A DNA stretch of 64,000 nt. Source: Massilia atriviolacea. GTDB taxonomy: Bacteria; Pseudomonadota; Gammaproteobacteria; Burkholderiales; Burkholderiaceae_D. Below the pieces are notes generated by a model. The model searched no databases. It saw only the letters and a list, made by a program, of their open reading frames with translations, and was not told the origin of the DNA. Of the stretch, positions 45,531 through 54,912 are shown piece by piece (positions within the stretch are counted from its first letter, which is position 1; every line of letters begins with the position of its first letter). The DNA lies in the NCBI RefSeq assembly GCF_003953935.1, contig NZ_RXLQ01000015.1:62001-126000 (forward strand), written 5' to 3'. The translations under genes were made by a program, and so were the position numbers.

Positions 45531-46094
45531 ATGAAGATGATCATCCTCGACCGGGACGGCGTGATCAACCACGATTCGCCGGCATTTATCAAGTCGCCGG
45601 CCGAATGGATTCCGATCCCCGGCTCGCTCGAAGCGATCGCCCGCCTGAACCAGGCGGGCTATCGGGTGGTCATCGCGTCGAACCAGTCGGGCATTGCGCG
45701 CGAACTGTTCGACATGGCGATCCTCAATGCGATCCACCAGAAGATGCACGCCAGCGCGCAGCAGGTCGGCGCCGACATCGACGCCATCTTCTTCTGCCCG
45801 CACGCGGCCATCGACAACTGCGATTGCCGCAAGCCGAAGGCCGGCATGTTCGACGAAATCTCCAAGCGCTTCAAGATCAGCCTGAAAGGCGTGCCGACCG
45901 TGGGCGACTCGCTGCGCGACCTGCAGGCCGGTTTCATCAGCGGCTGCACGCCGTACCTGGTTTTGACCGGCAAGGGCGAAAAGACCCGCGAAACCGGCGG
46001 CCTGCCGCCCGGCACCCAGGTCTTCCCCGACCTGGCGGCGATGGTCGGCGCGCTGCTCAAGGCGAATGCCGCAGCCGCCGCCGGCGCTACCTGA
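45531..46094 (+). CDS. gmhB: D,D-heptose 1,7-bisphosphate phosphatase GmhB
   Basis: GmhB removes the C7 phosphate in ADP-heptose synthesis for the LPS inner core. The 187 residues are a HAD phosphatase: nucleophile and acid Asp in ILDRDGVINHDS, VIASNQSGIAR, the zinc-binding CPHAAIDNCDCRKPKAGM and VGDSLRDLQAG. AGGAGA precedes the ATG. Its product pathway feeds WaaC, encoded at 49740-50729. Confidence 0.95.
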   Translation: MKMIILDRDGVINHDSPAFIKSPAEWIPIPGSLEAIARLNQAGYRVVIASNQSGIARELFDMAILNAIHQKMHASAQQVGADIDAIFFCPHAAIDNCDCRKPKAGMFDEISKRFKISLKGVPTVGDSLRDLQAGFISGCTPYLVLTGKGEKTRETGGLPPGTQVFPDLAAMVGALLKANAAAAAGAT

Positions 46095-46107
46095 CACCGC
46101 TGCCTGC

Positions 46108-46133
46108 CCATCGCTACCTGCCATCGCTACCTG
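46108..46133. repeat. 13-base tandem duplication
   Basis: Two adjacent exact copies of ccatcgctacctg, with a partial third, lie between gmhB and the acyltransferase gene. Confidence 0.75.
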
Positions 46134-46165
46134 CCATCTTTCCTTACGCATCCCCGGAGACTTCT

Positions 46166-46906
46166 TTGCGTCATACCATTCTGTTCCTGCGTTCCCTGCT
46201 GTTTACCCTGATCATGGTCGTGGCCACCGTCGTCTGGGCCTGCGTATGCTTCCTGGCCGCGCCGCTGCCGTACAACCAGCGCTTCTGGGTCACTTCGCGC
46301 TGGAACGTCTTCGTGATCTGGTGCGCCAAGGTCATCTGCGGCATCCGCTACGAATTCAAGGGATACGAGAACCTGCCCGACGCGCCGGCCATCATCCTGT
46401 CGAAACACCAGTCGGCATGGGAAACGATTTTCCTGCTGCCGAACCTGACCCGCCCCCTGGTCTTCGTCTTCAAGAAGGAGATCCTGTATATCCCCTTCTT
46501 CGGCTGGGCCATGGCGCTGCTGCGCATGATCCCGATCGACCGCAACCAGGGCAAGAACGCCTTCAAGCACGTGGTCGCGCATGGCAAACGCCGCCTGGCG
46601 ACCGGCCAATGGATTATCATGTTCCCTGAAGGGACCCGCATCCCGGTCGGACAAAAAGGCAAGTACAAAAGCGGCGGGACGCGCCTGGCGATCGAAACCA
46701 ACGCGGTGGTGGTGCCGATCGCGCATAATTCTGGTGAATGCTGGCCCAAGAACTCTTTTCTGAAACGCCCCGGTGTGATCACGGTATCGGTCGGCAAACC
46801 GATTTCGCCCGATGGACACACTCCCGACAGCTTGATGCAAGAGGTAGAAAATTGGATAGAATCCGAAATGCGCGTCATTTCGCCCCACGTCTACAACGCT
46901 GGCTGA
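46166..46906 (+). CDS. 1-acylglycerol-3-phosphate acyltransferase (PlsC-like), TTG start
   Basis: A 246-residue membrane-bound acyltransferase that would make phosphatidic acid or acylate related lipids. After an N-terminal hydrophobic segment (about 5-32), motif I is LSKHQSAWET (the usual NHxxxxD replaced by KHQSAWE), motif III is FPEGTRIPVG, and VPIAHNSGECWP follows. The start is TTG at 46166 with GGAGA 6 bases before it; no ATG is suitable. It overlaps the next gene by about 55 bases. Confidence 0.9.
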   Translation: MRHTILFLRSLLFTLIMVVATVVWACVCFLAAPLPYNQRFWVTSRWNVFVIWCAKVICGIRYEFKGYENLPDAPAIILSKHQSAWETIFLLPNLTRPLVFVFKKEILYIPFFGWAMALLRMIPIDRNQGKNAFKHVVAHGKRRLATGQWIIMFPEGTRIPVGQKGKYKSGGTRLAIETNAVVVPIAHNSGECWPKNSFLKRPGVITVSVGKPISPDGHTPDSLMQEVENWIESEMRVISPHVYNAG

Positions 46907-47853
46907 GCGGAGTCGGCGCCCTGATCCAGTCGTCGGCGCCGCAGCAAAGCGCGTCCTCGGCCAGGATCGACGGCGACCAGCTCGAACTGTTCGCCCAGGA
47001 TTTTTTCGCGGCGCTCGAACCGGCCGCGAAACAGTCGATCCCGCCGCAGCCGCTGTTCAAGGCGCCGCCGCCGGCGCCCAAAGTCGTTTTCCCCACGCCG
47101 GTGCGCGCACCGGACGCGCCGCCGCTGCGGCGCATTCAGCTCGGTCCCCATCACCTCGAATTCGAACTGCGCCGCTCGACGCGGCGTTCGATCGGCTTCA
47201 TGATCGACGATCAGGGCCTGCGCGTCACGGCGCCCAGGCGCATCACCCTCGCCGAGATCGACAACGCCATCCGCGCCAAGCAGCGCTGGATCCTCACCAA
47301 GCTGCGCGAACGCGGCGAGCGGCGCGCACTGCGCCAGGAACGCGCACCGGTGGTCTGGGTCGACGGCGCCCAGCTGCCCTACCTGGGCGCGAACATCACC
47401 CTGCGCCTCGAAGACGCGCCGCGCAGCCGCTGCGAGTTCGATGCCGAAGCGCGCGTGCTGACCGTTGGGGTGGTGGCGGGGCTGGCCGAATGGCAGTTGC
47501 AGGAGCGCGTAAAAATCTGGTTCCAGGCCGAAGCCAAGCGCCTGTTCGCCGAACGGCTCGACGTGTATGCGGAAAAACTGGGCGTGCGCCACGCCTCCCT
47601 GACCCTGTCCTCGGCCGGCACGCGCTGGGGTTCGTGCACGGTCGATGGGCGCATCCGCCTGAACTGGCGCCTGATCCATTACGCGCCGACGCTGATCGAC
47701 TACGTGGTGGCGCACGAACTGGCGCACCTGCTGGAGATGAACCATAGCCCGCGCTTCTGGGCCAAGGTGGAGTCGGTGTATCCCGACTATGACGGCGCCA
47801 GGCTGGCGCTGCGCCAGCGCTCGCAGGAGATGCCGGTGGTGTTCAGCGCCTGA
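46852..47853 (+). CDS. SprT/YgjP-like metallopeptidase-fold protein, TTG start
   Basis: A 333-residue protein with a YgjP-like (DUF45/M48-related) domain. The zinc motif is HELAHLLEMNHSPRFW near residue 286, preceded by TRWGSCTVDGRIRLNWRLIHYAP. The N-terminal half (about 20-90) is Pro/Ala-rich. The TTG at 46852 was chosen because AGAGG stands about 8 bases upstream and the protein reads naturally from there; this overlaps the acyltransferase gene. Enzymatic activity of this family is unproven. Confidence 0.85.
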   Translation: MDRIRNARHFAPRLQRWLSGVGALIQSSAPQQSASSARIDGDQLELFAQDFFAALEPAAKQSIPPQPLFKAPPPAPKVVFPTPVRAPDAPPLRRIQLGPHHLEFELRRSTRRSIGFMIDDQGLRVTAPRRITLAEIDNAIRAKQRWILTKLRERGERRALRQERAPVVWVDGAQLPYLGANITLRLEDAPRSRCEFDAEARVLTVGVVAGLAEWQLQERVKIWFQAEAKRLFAERLDVYAEKLGVRHASLTLSSAGTRWGSCTVDGRIRLNWRLIHYAPTLIDYVVAHELAHLLEMNHSPRFWAKVESVYPDYDGARLALRQRSQEMPVVFSA

Positions 47854-47871
47854 CGCCAGGCGCCGCCCGCA

Positions 47872-48429
47872 TCAGTGGCGCGCCAGCGCGCGCACCGATT
47901 CGCCGAAGCGCTGCATGCTCTCGCCCTGGGCCTGGCTCAGGCAGCGAAACGGGATCGGCAGGGTGCCGCGTTTGAGCACCATCATGAAGCCGCGCGAATA
48001 GCGCCGGATCGAACACACATCGCCCCACGGGACCAGGGTCACGCCGCTGCGGCTGGCGCGCACGATGCCGTGCGTGTCGATCGTGAATTCGTAGGTATTG
48101 CGCGAACGGCCCTGCGCGACGAAATGCAGGGCGGCCGATGAAGTACTTTTGGTTTGCATCCAATAAGTAGCAAGGGTACCGATGCGGCGGCGGCGGATGA
48201 TATAGCCGGCGTGCTGCCACATGAAGCTGACGTATTCCGGCAAGGCGTAACGCACCGAAAACTGCACCGTCTCCGGCGCCCCTGCGGCCACCAGTCCCGG
48301 TCCGAGGACGGGCAGCGGCATCAGCGGCGCATCGATGGCGATCCCGTTGGCCGGATCGAGCCGCTGGCGTTGAACCAGCACGGCGACAGGCTTGCGGCTG
48401 CCCACCTGCTTTGGATGACTGAACCACAT
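47872..48429 (-). CDS. YcxB-like domain protein
   Basis: A 185-residue protein with a central region GRSRNTYEFTIDTHGIVRASRSGVTLVPWGDVCSIRRYSRGFMMVLKRGTLPIPFRCL that matches the YcxB-like C-terminal domain. The N-terminal half has VQFSVRYALPEYVSFMWQHAGYIIRRRRIG, with one weak hydrophobic patch. The family function is unknown. It is convergent with the SprT-like gene and 45 bases before waaA's minus-strand end. Confidence 0.78.
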   Translation of the reverse strand: MWFSHPKQVGSRKPVAVLVQRQRLDPANGIAIDAPLMPLPVLGPGLVAAGAPETVQFSVRYALPEYVSFMWQHAGYIIRRRRIGTLATYWMQTKSTSSAALHFVAQGRSRNTYEFTIDTHGIVRASRSGVTLVPWGDVCSIRRYSRGFMMVLKRGTLPIPFRCLSQAQGESMQRFGESVRALARH

Positions 48430-48474
48430 GTGCTTCCCCAGTTATTATTTATTGTGGTCACATGGTACCAAAGC

Positions 48475-49740
48475 CTAATAAATCAGTCGTCGCAATAAAC
48501 CAACTGTGCGCGCCGTCGCTCCCCGGTGGCGCCGGGCATACGCGGCGGCCTGCGCGCCCATCGCGGCGCGGGCGCCAGGGTCGCCCAGCAGGCGCGCCGC
48601 TTCGCCGAGCAGGGCGCCTGCATCGAGAACGCAAATCGCGCCGCCGGCGTCGATAGCGTCTTGCGTGGCCAGCGCAAAATTGAAGGTGTGCGGACCGACC
48701 AGCACCGGTTTGCCGAGCGCGCACGGCTCGATCAGGTTCTGGCCGCCCAGCGGCAGCAGGCTGCCGCCGACGAAGGCCACGTCGCAGGCGGCGTAATAGG
48801 CGAACATTTCGCCCATCGAGTCGCCCAGCAGCACGTCCGCCTCGACGCTTTGCTGGGCCAGGCCGGAGCGGCGCTGCAGCGACAGGCCGCGCTCCTTGAC
48901 CATGGCCGCCACCTCGTCGAAACGCTGCGGATGGCGCGGCACGATCGCCAGCAGCGGCGCGCCGCCGTGCGGCCAGGCCATGCGCCTGAAGGCGTCCAGG
49001 ATCAGCGCTTCCTCGCCGTCGCGCGTGCTGGCGCACAGCAGGACCGCACGCGCGCCGATTCGCGCGCGCAGCCAGGCGCCGGTTTCCAGCGCCGCCTCGG
49101 GCACCACCACGTCGAACTTGATGCTGCCGGTCACTTCCACCTTCTGCGCGCCGAAAGAACGCAGGCGCGCCGCGTCGGCCTCGGTCTGGGCGGCCACCAG
49201 GGCGATGCCGCGGCCGGCGTCGGCCATCAGCTTGCCGAAGCGCTGGCCGCGCCGCAGCGAGCGTTCCGACAGGCGCGCGTTGACCAGCGCGACCGGAATG
49301 CGCTCGCCGCAGGCGGCGATCAGGTTGGGCCAGACCTCGGTCTCCATCAGGATGCAGATGCGCGGCGTGAACTGGCGGATGAAGCGGTTCACCATGGCCA
49401 CGGTATCGTAGGGAAGATAAGCCTGGATCAGGCGCTCGCCATGTCTGGCGAACAGCGCGCGGCCGGTGGCGCGCCCGGTCGGCGTCATGTGGGTGAGCAG
49501 GACGCGGCTGTCGGGATAGGCCGCGATCAGCGCGTCGATCAGCGGTTCGGCGGCGCGCGTTTCGCCGACCGACACCGCGTGCACCCAGATCGTGTGCCAG
49601 CCCGGCACGCGCTCGCGGTAAAAGCCGAGGCGTTCGCGCCAGTGCTGGCGGTAGCCCGGCTCCTTGATGCCGCGCCACCACAGGCGCAGCAGCACCAGCG
49701 GCAAGGCCAGGTACCACAGCACGCTGTAGAAAGCGCGCAT
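48475..49740 (-). CDS. waaA: Kdo transferase WaaA (KdtA)
   Basis: WaaA transfers Kdo residues from CMP-Kdo to lipid A precursor at the inner membrane. The 421 residues start with a hydrophobic anchor (MRAFYSVLWYLALPLVLLRLWWR) and continue with KEPGYRQHWRERLGFY, IWVHAVSVGETRAAEPLI (catalytic-type Glu), METEVWPNLI, GSIKFD and GGQNLIEPCALGKPVLVGPH. The ATG at 49740 shares a base with the waaC stop (TGATG). Third gene of the manB-waaC-waaA block. Confidence 0.97.
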   Translation of the reverse strand: MRAFYSVLWYLALPLVLLRLWWRGIKEPGYRQHWRERLGFYRERVPGWHTIWVHAVSVGETRAAEPLIDALIAAYPDSRVLLTHMTPTGRATGRALFARHGERLIQAYLPYDTVAMVNRFIRQFTPRICILMETEVWPNLIAACGERIPVALVNARLSERSLRRGQRFGKLMADAGRGIALVAAQTEADAARLRSFGAQKVEVTGSIKFDVVVPEAALETGAWLRARIGARAVLLCASTRDGEEALILDAFRRMAWPHGGAPLLAIVPRHPQRFDEVAAMVKERGLSLQRRSGLAQQSVEADVLLGDSMGEMFAYYAACDVAFVGGSLLPLGGQNLIEPCALGKPVLVGPHTFNFALATQDAIDAGGAICVLDAGALLGEAARLLGDPGARAAMGAQAAAYARRHRGATARTVGLLRRLIY

Positions 49741-50729
49741 CAGGCCAGGCCCCGCAACTGCCTGACGGCGGCCAGGACCTCGTCCACCGGCGGCGGCGCG
49801 CCCTTGTCGCCCAGGTTGACGATCCTGTCGGACCAGTTGCCTTCGGTCTTCCACTTGGGCGAATCGCAGTAGATTTCGATCACCGGGCGCATGAAGGCGG
49901 CCGCGATGTGGGTCAGGCCGGTATCGACGCCGATCGCCAGCGCCGCGTTGCGCGCCAGGCCGACCGCTTCATCCATCGACAATCTGGGCAGCACGGTGGC
50001 ATTCGGCAGGCTGGCCGCGAGCGTGTCGGCTTCGGCTTTCTCAAGCGGCGAACCCCAGGCCAGCAGCACCGGCATCGGCGCGAGCGCGCGCCCGGTGGCG
50101 ATCCAGTGCTCGGGCGCCCATTTCTTGGCATTGCGCGCGGTCCCGTGGAAGAACACCGCGTAGTCGCCGGCCGGCATCCATGCCGGGCGGTTGGCGTGGT
50201 CGGGACCGGGCAGGCCGAAGTCGGGCTGGGTATCGAGCGCGTAGCCGAGCGCCGCGCCGGCCACCAGGCGCCCGCGCGCCACCGCGTGGGTACGCGCGTC
50301 AAGCGGGATGCTTTGCGTGTGGAAGATGCGCGAGATGCCTTCGTAGCCCGAACCTTCGCTGCCGTTGGCCAGGCCCACCTTGCGCCCGCCCTTCTTCACG
50401 CGCGCCGCGCCCATGATGATGCCGGTCTTGAGCAGGCCCTGGGTGTCGAACACGTAGTCGTATTCTTCTTCGCGCACGGCCTTGAAGAAGGCGCGGATCT
50501 CGGCGCGCGTCTCCTTCTTGCCCAGGCTCTTGCGCCAGCGCCGCAAGGCGAACGGGATGATGCGGCGCACGCGCGGGTTCAGGCGCACCAGGCTGACATA
50601 GCCCTCTTCCACCACCCAGTCGATGTTGGCGTCGGGATGGTGGCGCAGGATGTCGGCCACCATCGGCAGGTTGTGCAGCACGTCGCCCAGGGACGACACG
50701 CGCACCAGCAGGATGTTCAGGCGCGCCAA
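49740..50729 (-). CDS. waaC: LPS heptosyltransferase I WaaC, TTG start
   Basis: WaaC adds the first L-glycero-D-manno-heptose to Kdo2-lipid A. The 329 residues have LLVRVSSLGDVLHNLPMVADI, IDWVVEEGYVSLVRLNPRV, RRWRKS, FFHGTARNAKKWAPEHW and AIGVDTGLTHIAAAF, matching the family. The start is TTG at 50729, 13 bases after the phosphohexomutase stop. An internal ATG would remove the GDVLH nucleotide-binding part. Confidence 0.95.
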   Translation of the reverse strand: MARLNILLVRVSSLGDVLHNLPMVADILRHHPDANIDWVVEEGYVSLVRLNPRVRRIIPFALRRWRKSLGKKETRAEIRAFFKAVREEEYDYVFDTQGLLKTGIIMGAARVKKGGRKVGLANGSEGSGYEGISRIFHTQSIPLDARTHAVARGRLVAGAALGYALDTQPDFGLPGPDHANRPAWMPAGDYAVFFHGTARNAKKWAPEHWIATGRALAPMPVLLAWGSPLEKAEADTLAASLPNATVLPRLSMDEAVGLARNAALAIGVDTGLTHIAAAFMRPVIEIYCDSPKWKTEGNWSDRIVNLGDKGAPPPVDEVLAAVRQLRGLA

Positions 50730-50742
50730 ACGGGGCTCGCGC

Positions 50743-52125
50743 TCAGAACGGCAGTTCGGCGTCGGGGCGCGCGGCCACGATCACGCGCCGGAACTCGGCC
50801 TGGATGCGGCGCAGCGCTTCCGGCGTTTCGGCTTCGAAGCGCATCACCACCACCGGCGTGGTGTTGGACGAACGCGCCAGGCCGAAGCCGTCCGGGTATT
50901 CGACGCGCAGGCCGTCGATGTCGATGATGCGCTCCGAACCCGGGAAGGTCGCTTCGGTGCGCAGGCGCTCGATCAGGGCCACGTTCTCGCCTTCGGCCAG
51001 GTGCAGGTGCAGTTCGGGCGTGCTGTCGGACTGCGGCAGCGCGTTCATCATGGCCGACGGATCGCTCTCTCTGGTCAGCAGTTCGAGCAGGCGCGCACCG
51101 GAATACAGGCCGTCGTCGAAACCGTACCAGCGGTCCTTGAAGAAGATATGGCCGCTCATTTCGCCGCCCAGCGGTGCGCCGGTTTCGCGCAGCTTGGCCT
51201 TGACCAGCGAGTGGCCGGTCTTCCACATCAGCGGACGCCCGCCGTGCTTGCTGATCCACGGCGCCAGGTGGCGCGTGCATTTGACGTCGTACAGAATCTC
51301 GGCGCCCGGATTGCGCGACAGGACGTCGGCCGCGAACAGCATCATCTGGCGGTCCGGATAAATGATCTGGCCATCCTTGGTCACCACGCCCAGGCGGTCG
51401 CCGTCGCCGTCGAAGGCGATGCCGATTTCGGCGTCGGTCTCCTGCAGGCAGCGGATCAGGTCCTGCAGGTTTTCAGGGTGCGCGGGATCGGGATGGTGGT
51501 TCGGGAAGGTGCCGTCCACGTCGCAGAACAATTCGATCACGTCGCAGCCCATGCCGCGATACAGGTCGCCGGCAAAGGCGCCGGCCACGCCGTTGCCGCA
51601 GTCGACCGCGATCTTCATCGGGCGTGCCAGCTTGACGTCGCCGATGATGCGCTCGAGGTAGGCGGCGCGGATGTCGTGGGTGCGGTAGGCGCCCGGCGTG
51701 GCGGCCGCCGGGCAGTCCTGCGCGGCGATGCTGTGGTACAGGGCCTGGATGGTCTCGCCGTGAATCGCTTCGCCGGCCAGCACCATTTTGAAGCCGTTGT
51801 AGTTGGGCGGGTTGTGGCTGCCCGTGACCATGATGCCCGAGGCCGCGCCCAGCACATTGGTGCCGAAGTAGACCATCGGCGTGGCGACCACGCCCAGATC
51901 GATCACGTCGGCGCCGGACGCCTGCAAGCCTTCGGCCAGCGCTTGCGCCAGTTCCGGACCGGACAGGCGGCCATCGCGGCCGATCACGACCGTGCGTTCG
52001 CCCTTGGCCAGCGCGGCGGTGCCGAAGGCCTGGCCGATCTGGCGCGCGATGCCGGCGTCGAGCGTGCTGCCGATGACGCCGCGAATGTCGTAGGCTTTGA
52101 AGATCGTCTTGGAAAGTGGAAGCAT
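50743..52125 (-). CDS. manB: Phosphomannomutase/phosphoglucomutase
   Basis: The enzyme interconverts hexose 1- and 6-phosphates, feeding GDP-mannose or UDP-glucose for LPS and polysaccharide. The 460 residues are of the AlgC/PMM-PGM type: IFKAYDIRGV, phosphoserine loop VTGSHNPPNYNGFKM, metal loop FDGDGDRLGV, sugar loop GGEMSGHIFF and C-terminal RSSNTTPVVVMRFEA. First gene of the block with waaC and waaA. The exact sugar preference is not readable. Confidence 0.93.
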   Translation of the reverse strand: MLPLSKTIFKAYDIRGVIGSTLDAGIARQIGQAFGTAALAKGERTVVIGRDGRLSGPELAQALAEGLQASGADVIDLGVVATPMVYFGTNVLGAASGIMVTGSHNPPNYNGFKMVLAGEAIHGETIQALYHSIAAQDCPAAATPGAYRTHDIRAAYLERIIGDVKLARPMKIAVDCGNGVAGAFAGDLYRGMGCDVIELFCDVDGTFPNHHPDPAHPENLQDLIRCLQETDAEIGIAFDGDGDRLGVVTKDGQIIYPDRQMMLFAADVLSRNPGAEILYDVKCTRHLAPWISKHGGRPLMWKTGHSLVKAKLRETGAPLGGEMSGHIFFKDRWYGFDDGLYSGARLLELLTRESDPSAMMNALPQSDSTPELHLHLAEGENVALIERLRTEATFPGSERIIDIDGLRVEYPDGFGLARSSNTTPVVVMRFEAETPEALRRIQAEFRRVIVAARPDAELPF

Positions 52126-52317
52126 GGAGTAGAAACCTTAGGAGAATCGCGGCGCGGCAAGATGCTGGCGGGAACCATGCGGGAACATGCGGTACCGGGC
52201 TTGCAAACAGTGCGTCGGGAGGGTGATGGGGGAACGCTTAAACGAATGCCTGATATTGTAGCGGCAAGCGGGGCCTTTGGGAATTGCCCGCCGATCCTGC
52301 CGCTACATGAAAACCGA

Positions 52318-52629
52318 TTACACGCGCAGCTTGTCGATATCCTTGCCGCCTTCGACCCATTCTTTCACCCATTTCGGCTGGCGGCCGCGGCCGGTCCATT
52401 GTTGGGCTGCATTGTCCGGATGACGATAACGCACGGCGACGCTGCCGGTCTTGGCGCGGATACCCGTGCCGATCAGATCCTTTAGTGGCACACCGACGCT
52501 CTGGGCGATCGCCAGGATCTGTTCGCGGGCTTTGGCGACTTCCTGGTGTTCGCGCTTCTTCATTTCTTGCTTGATTTGATCCTGCAGGTTGCGCAGGTCA
52601 CCAACGGACATATTTGACAGATCCATCAT
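52318..52629 (-). CDS. H-NS family nucleoid-associated protein
   Basis: A 103-residue protein with an N-terminal coiled coil (about residues 8-45; LRNLQDQIKQEMKKREHQEVAKAREQI) and a C-terminal DNA-binding motif in which YRHPDNAAQQWTGRGRQPKWVKEWVE is the H-NS histone family signature (core GRGRQPKW). AAGGAA precedes the ATG. Such proteins silence AT-rich DNA; several AT-rich intergenic stretches exist in this window. Confidence 0.95.
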   Translation of the reverse strand: MMDLSNMSVGDLRNLQDQIKQEMKKREHQEVAKAREQILAIAQSVGVPLKDLIGTGIRAKTGSVAVRYRHPDNAAQQWTGRGRQPKWVKEWVEGGKDIDKLRV

Positions 52630-52707
52630 CGTTCCTTCAAAGTGGGTTGAAACAGATTAAGTGAAATCTCACCAATTGTCGCAATATACTACATCCGCGT
52701 ATTATTG

Positions 52708-53802
52708 CTAGTCCTTCTTGCGAAGAATGAGCCAGCGAGGTGACTTAAATCGAACAATACGCGCATACAGCCACACATAACTGACCACGAACAATAAACA
52801 GAAGAAAATCAATACCCCGGTATCTTTCCAGAACACCGTGGCCGGGATTACCGCCATCAGGGAAAACATCCACAGGTAGGGCGATGTTAGCGAATTACGC
52901 CGCATCAGGGCGCGCGCTTCTTTGCGCCCCACCGCCCATTGCACAATGCGCCGGAAAATCAGGCTGTGCAGGTGTATTCCGTCCGGCATTGCGGGGGATT
53001 TGCCGCGCAAGAACATGCGGCGATAGGCCGAGAAAATCGTTTCGAAAGCCGGATATATCAGCAGCAGAGCCGCGTACCAGGTCGACACTTCGGGGTTGCG
53101 CATTACCAGCAGCAGCGCCAGCTCGCCCAGCATGAAGCCGATAAAATACGCCCCGCCGTCGCCCAGGAATATCAGGCCGACCGGATAATTCCAGATCAGG
53201 AAACCGGCGGTGGCGCCCGCCACCATCAGCGCCGCCACCAGCACGAACACATCGCCCACCTGCCACGCCACATAGCCGAGCGAGATAAGCATACAAATGG
53301 TTACCACGCTGGCCAGACCATTAAATCCGTCGATGATATTAATCGCATTGGCGATCCCCGCCACTGCCAGCACAGTCAGGGGAACCGCCACCCAGATATA
53401 CATGATGCGCCATGAACTGAACGGAAAATCAATGCGGTCGAGTTTGGCGTCGAGCAGGAAATAGCCGAGCAAGGCGGCCGCCATCGTCAATATCAGGCGG
53501 CGCAGCGCGCTGACATTGCCGGTATAGTCTTCCACGATCCCGCCGACAAAGGCCACGCCCGCGCACAGCATCAGCGAGAGCAGCCAGCCGGCCATGGGCG
53601 GCACGCGCCAGATCGAAATGAGGGCGCTGATCACGACCGCCATGAAAATCGGCAGCCCGCCGATACGCGCCACGGTATGCGAATGGACTTTTTGAACGCC
53701 GAAGAAATCGGCATCGAGCGCGGGACCATGCAGCCTGGCCTGCTTGATTACAAGCAGGGTCAGCAAGGCGGAAGCGACGAAACTCACGAGAAATGAAAAC
53801 AT
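52708..53802 (-). CDS. WecA/MraY-type glycosyl-1-phosphate transferase
   Basis: A 364-residue integral membrane protein with about ten hydrophobic segments that would attach a sugar 1-phosphate to undecaprenyl phosphate and start a surface glycan. Motifs are GGIVEDYTG (first Asp region), NAINIIDGFNGLA, FLGDGGAYFIGF and the histidine motif DGIHLHSLIFRR, as in WecA/TagO proteins. It ends with KSPRWLILRKKD. It is followed (in the minus direction) by an H-NS gene and preceded by rfbC-rfbD, consistent with O-antigen or exopolysaccharide assembly. Confidence 0.92.
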   Translation of the reverse strand: MFSFLVSFVASALLTLLVIKQARLHGPALDADFFGVQKVHSHTVARIGGLPIFMAVVISALISIWRVPPMAGWLLSLMLCAGVAFVGGIVEDYTGNVSALRRLILTMAAALLGYFLLDAKLDRIDFPFSSWRIMYIWVAVPLTVLAVAGIANAINIIDGFNGLASVVTICMLISLGYVAWQVGDVFVLVAALMVAGATAGFLIWNYPVGLIFLGDGGAYFIGFMLGELALLLVMRNPEVSTWYAALLLIYPAFETIFSAYRRMFLRGKSPAMPDGIHLHSLIFRRIVQWAVGRKEARALMRRNSLTSPYLWMFSLMAVIPATVFWKDTGVLIFFCLLFVVSYVWLYARIVRFKSPRWLILRKKD

Positions 53803-53982
53803 TATTATTTATATATGCAAAAACGCGGGCAGGCTCGTGCCCTACCCGGCGGACCAACGCATGCGGTACATGTTGCCGTCGCCATGATCTGGTATGAAGG
53901 TAATCCATGATTGTACCGGATTACCCGCCCCTGAAATGCGCCGGGAGGGGGGCCAGCGGCCGGCGATAAGCAGGTTTTATGC

Positions 53983-54005
53983 AAAAAAGAGCGCCATCGG
54001 CGCCT
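53983..54005 (-). terminator. Terminator after rfbD
   Basis: On the minus strand gcgcc-gat-ggcgc is followed by tctttttt, 17 bases after the rfbD stop. Confidence 0.65.
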
Positions 54006-54021
54006 GTTGCGGCCCTTTTGC

Positions 54022-54912
54022 TTATTCTTGCGCAATACCGCCAGGTATGGGCGCCGACGCCAGGCAAGCGGCCAGTGCCGCGCGCCAGTCCGGCAAGGGG
54101 CCGCACAGCGCCATCAATCGACGGCAATCGAGGCTGGAATTGGCCGGCCGGAGCGCCCTGGCGCCGTACTCGGCGGCGGTGATCGGAATCACCTCGCAGG
54201 CCAGGCCGGCGGCGCTGAAAATCGCCTCGGCAAAGCCGGCCCAGCTGGTCCGGCCCTGGCTCGCCAGGTGGTACAGGCCGCCATGCCGCTCCCACCACGG
54301 GGCGCCGCCGGCCAGCGCCAGGCCCGCCAGGTGCGCGCTGGTATCGGCCAGGGTGCGGCTCCAGGTCGGTGCGCCATGCTGGTCCGCAACGATGCGCAGT
54401 TGCGCGCGCTCGCGTCCGAGGCGCAGCATGGTCAGCAGAAAGTTATTGCCGCGCATGCCATACACCCAGCTGGTGCGCAGGATCAGATGCCGGATACCGG
54501 CGGCGGCGATGGCCTGCTCGCCGGCAAGCTTGCTCTGCCCATAGACGCTCAGCGGCGCGGGCCTGTCGGTTTCGGCATACGCGCCCGCAACGCTGCCGTC
54601 GAACACGTAATCGGTGGAGTAATGCAGCAGCGCCGCGCCGAGCCGGGCGGCCTCCTGGGCCATCAGGGCGGGCGCGTCGGCGTTGACGCGCATCGCCAGC
54701 GCGCGCTCGTCCTCGGCCCGGTCCACCGCCGTGTAGGCGGCCGCATTGACGATCAGGCCGGGCCGCACGCGGCGCAACACGGCGCGCAACTGGTCGAGGT
54801 CGGCCAGGTCGCAGTCGGCACGCGCGGGCGCTGTCACCTGGCCCAGGGCGCGCAGGCCGCGCGCCAGTTCATGCCCGAGCTGGCCGTTGGCGCCGGTCAG
54901 CAGGATGTTCAT
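54022..54912 (-). CDS. rfbD: dTDP-4-dehydrorhamnose reductase
   Basis: RfbD reduces dTDP-4-dehydro-L-rhamnose to dTDP-L-rhamnose with NAD(P)H. The 296 residues are an SDR: MNILLTGANGQLGHELARGL, VNAAAYTAVDRAEDE, STDYVFDG, the catalytic YGQSKLAGEQ and LRTSWVYG. It overlaps rfbC by 4 bases. rfbA and rfbB, needed for the same sugar, are not in the window. Confidence 0.96.
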   Translation of the reverse strand: MNILLTGANGQLGHELARGLRALGQVTAPARADCDLADLDQLRAVLRRVRPGLIVNAAAYTAVDRAEDERALAMRVNADAPALMAQEAARLGAALLHYSTDYVFDGSVAGAYAETDRPAPLSVYGQSKLAGEQAIAAAGIRHLILRTSWVYGMRGNNFLLTMLRLGRERAQLRIVADQHGAPTWSRTLADTSAHLAGLALAGGAPWWERHGGLYHLASQGRTSWAGFAEAIFSAAGLACEVIPITAAEYGARALRPANSSLDCRRLMALCGPLPDWRAALAACLASAPIPGGIAQE

